A stretch of 64,000 nucleotides of DNA, taken from contig NZ_PUGE01000002.1 of the NCBI RefSeq assembly GCF_002967075.1, forward strand, positions 1 through 64,000, in the 5' to 3' direction. The translations under genes and the position numbers were made by a program. Source of the stretch: Corynebacterium sp. J010B-136. Its GTDB lineage: Bacteria; Actinomycetota; Actinomycetes; Mycobacteriales; Mycobacteriaceae. This document shows positions 62,948 through 64,000 of this stretch, one piece after another. Below the pieces are notes generated by a model. The model was not told where the DNA came from. It saw only the letters and a list, made by a program, of their open reading frames with translations, and made no database searches. Each line of letters starts with the position of its first letter. The stretch's first letter is position 1.

Positions 62948-64000
62948 ATGACTGAGTCTCTCGTAGTTAACGTTGCCTGGCCGTATGCCAATGGACCCCG
63001 CCACATCGGACACGTGGCGGGGTTCGGCGTTCCTTCAGACGTGTTCGCTCGCTTTCAGCGAATGCGCGGACGCAACGTACTCATGGTCTCTGGCACGGAT
63101 GAGCACGGCACCCCGTTGCTGGTCCAGGCTGATAAAGAAGGCGTGAGCGTGCGTGAACTCGCGGATCGCTATAACCGCCAGATCGTCGAAGACTTGGCTG
63201 GCCTGGGCTTGTCTTATGACATGTTTACCCGCACCACAACGCGCAACCATTACGCCGTTACCCAGGAGCTTTTCAAGGGCCTGTACGACAACGGCTACAT
63301 GATTAAAGAAACCATGCAGGGTGCGATCTCTCCATCGACTGGTCGTACCCTGCCGGACCGTTACATTGAGGGCGAATGCCCAATTTGTCATGCCGATGGT
63401 GCCCGCGGCGACCAGTGTGACAACTGCGGTAACCAGCTCGACCCGATCGACTTGATCAACCCGGTTTCCAAAATTAACGGCGAAACCCCAGAGTTCGTTG
63501 AAACTGAGCACTTCTTGCTGGATCTGCCAGCATTGGCTGAAGTTTTGACCGAGTGGCTGCATACCCGTGAGGATTGGCGTCCTAACACCTTAAAGTTCTC
63601 GCTCAATCTGATTAAAGATATGCGACCACGCGCAATGACCCGTGATATTGACTGGGGCATTCCTATTCCAATTGAGGGCTGGGCAGAGAACGATGCGAAG
63701 AAGCTCTACGTGTGGTTCGACGCGGTTATTGGCTACCTATCCTCTTCCATCGAGTGGGCATACCGCAGCGGCAACCCCGATGCGTGGAAGGATTACTGGC
63801 AAAATCCGGAAACGCGTCATTACTACTTCATGGGTAAAGACAACATCACCTTCCACTCACAGATTTGGCCAGCAGAACTGCTCGGCTATGCCGGTAAGGG
63901 CTCTAAGGGCGGCGAACTACACAAGTACGGTGAGCTGAACCTTCCAACCGAAATTGTCTCTTCTGAGTTCTTAACTATGTCGGGCTCGAAGTTCTCCTCG
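62948..64000 (+). CDS. metG: Methionyl-tRNA synthetase, N-terminal part (runs off the window)
   Basis: The gene starts at ATG 62948 ([27 protein letters not shown]) and is open to the window end, 351 codons visible. The class-I HIGH motif is HIGH (~20-23). A zinc knuckle CPIC...CDNC lies at ~142-162, and the KMSKS-like loop is just reached as TMSGSKFSS. The KMSKS lysines are replaced in part (MSGSK), as in many actinobacterial enzymes. It follows betP by 68 bp. Confidence 0.96.
   Translation, partial: MTESLVVNVAWPYANGPRHIGHVAGFGVPSDVFARFQRMRGRNVLMVSGTDEHGTPLLVQADKEGVSVRELADRYNRQIVEDLAGLGLSYDMFTRTTTRNHYAVTQELFKGLYDNGYMIKETMQGAISPSTGRTLPDRYIEGECPICHADGARGDQCDNCGNQLDPIDLINPVSKINGETPEFVETEHFLLDLPALAEVLTEWLHTREDWRPNTLKFSLNLIKDMRPRAMTRDIDWGIPIPIEGWAENDAKKLYVWFDAVIGYLSSSIEWAYRSGNPDAWKDYWQNPETRHYYFMGKDNITFHSQIWPAELLGYAGKGSKGGELHKYGELNLPTEIVSSEFLTMSGSKFSS

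Overview
The window is a stretch of Corynebacterium chromosome with moderate GC. Several gene blocks match the order known from C. glutamicum and, partly, M. tuberculosis: folA-thyA-cysQ-lhr-nei, pgi, chorismate mutase-pcrA, the DUF6350 gene-purN-purH, amtR, rpsR-rpsN-rpmG-rpmB with rpmE2-rpmF opposite, htrA-moaB-mscL, fthC/galU-glp-rimJ-glpR, and pmt/rsmI-betP-metG. AmtR, a mycoredoxin, a BetP-type betaine carrier and a GT39 protein mannosyltransferase all fit Corynebacterium. The species cannot be fixed from the sequence alone.

Layout. 0-0.6 kb: the 3' end of an IS481-type element that stops 4 bp from a tRNA-Arg(CCU). 0.7-13 kb: thiol and folate metabolism, nucleic-acid repair (Lhr helicase, Nei glycosylase), small membrane proteins, pgi. 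13-20.4 kb: a carboxylate or Na+/H+ type transporter, chorismate mutase, PcrA, and two paralogous secreted M23 peptidases separated by an 800-bp structured non-coding stretch. 20.9-28.2 kb: purN-purH, an FMN lactate-type dehydrogenase, the nitrogen regulator amtR and a degenerate nucleotidyltransferase-like protein. 28.3-30.3 kb: six ribosomal proteins, all in cysteine-poor, zinc-free form. 30.6-39.8 kb: HtrA protease, MoaB-like protein, MscL, SAF protein, folate cyclo-ligase, GalU, gephyrin-like Glp, RimJ and the GlpR-type membrane protein (cell envelope and cell division). 39.9-58.3 kb: an accessory region that, from remembered synteny, is absent between glpR and pmt in C. glutamicum. 58.4-64 kb: pmt, rsmI, betP and the start of metG.

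The accessory region carries two independent LacI-controlled catabolic modules. The first (43.0-51.2 kb) is a complete L-rhamnose pathway: transporter, mutarotase, isomerase, aldolase fused to a dehydrogenase, kinase and LacI regulator. Two operators of the form TTGAANCGNTTCAA lie in its divergent promoter region, one just downstream of a good -35/-10 promoter. The second (51.2-58.3 kb) joins an asparaginase-family amidohydrolase, a cytoplasmic polysaccharide-deacetylase/cyclic-imidase-type hydrolase and a hypothetical protein on one strand with an MFS carrier and two short-chain dehydrogenases on the other. A second LacI regulator lies between them. The same 16-bp operator (ACACAAWCGWTTGKGT) lies in front of both arms; in the asparaginase promoter it fills the -35/-10 spacer. 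This second module has no pathway I recognise and is the best candidate for an undescribed system: a regulon for uptake and stepwise oxidation and hydrolysis of an amide- or imide-containing substrate.

Start sites, operators, terminators and RNA structures were read by eye. Statements about families and other species rest on general knowledge, and no database search was run.
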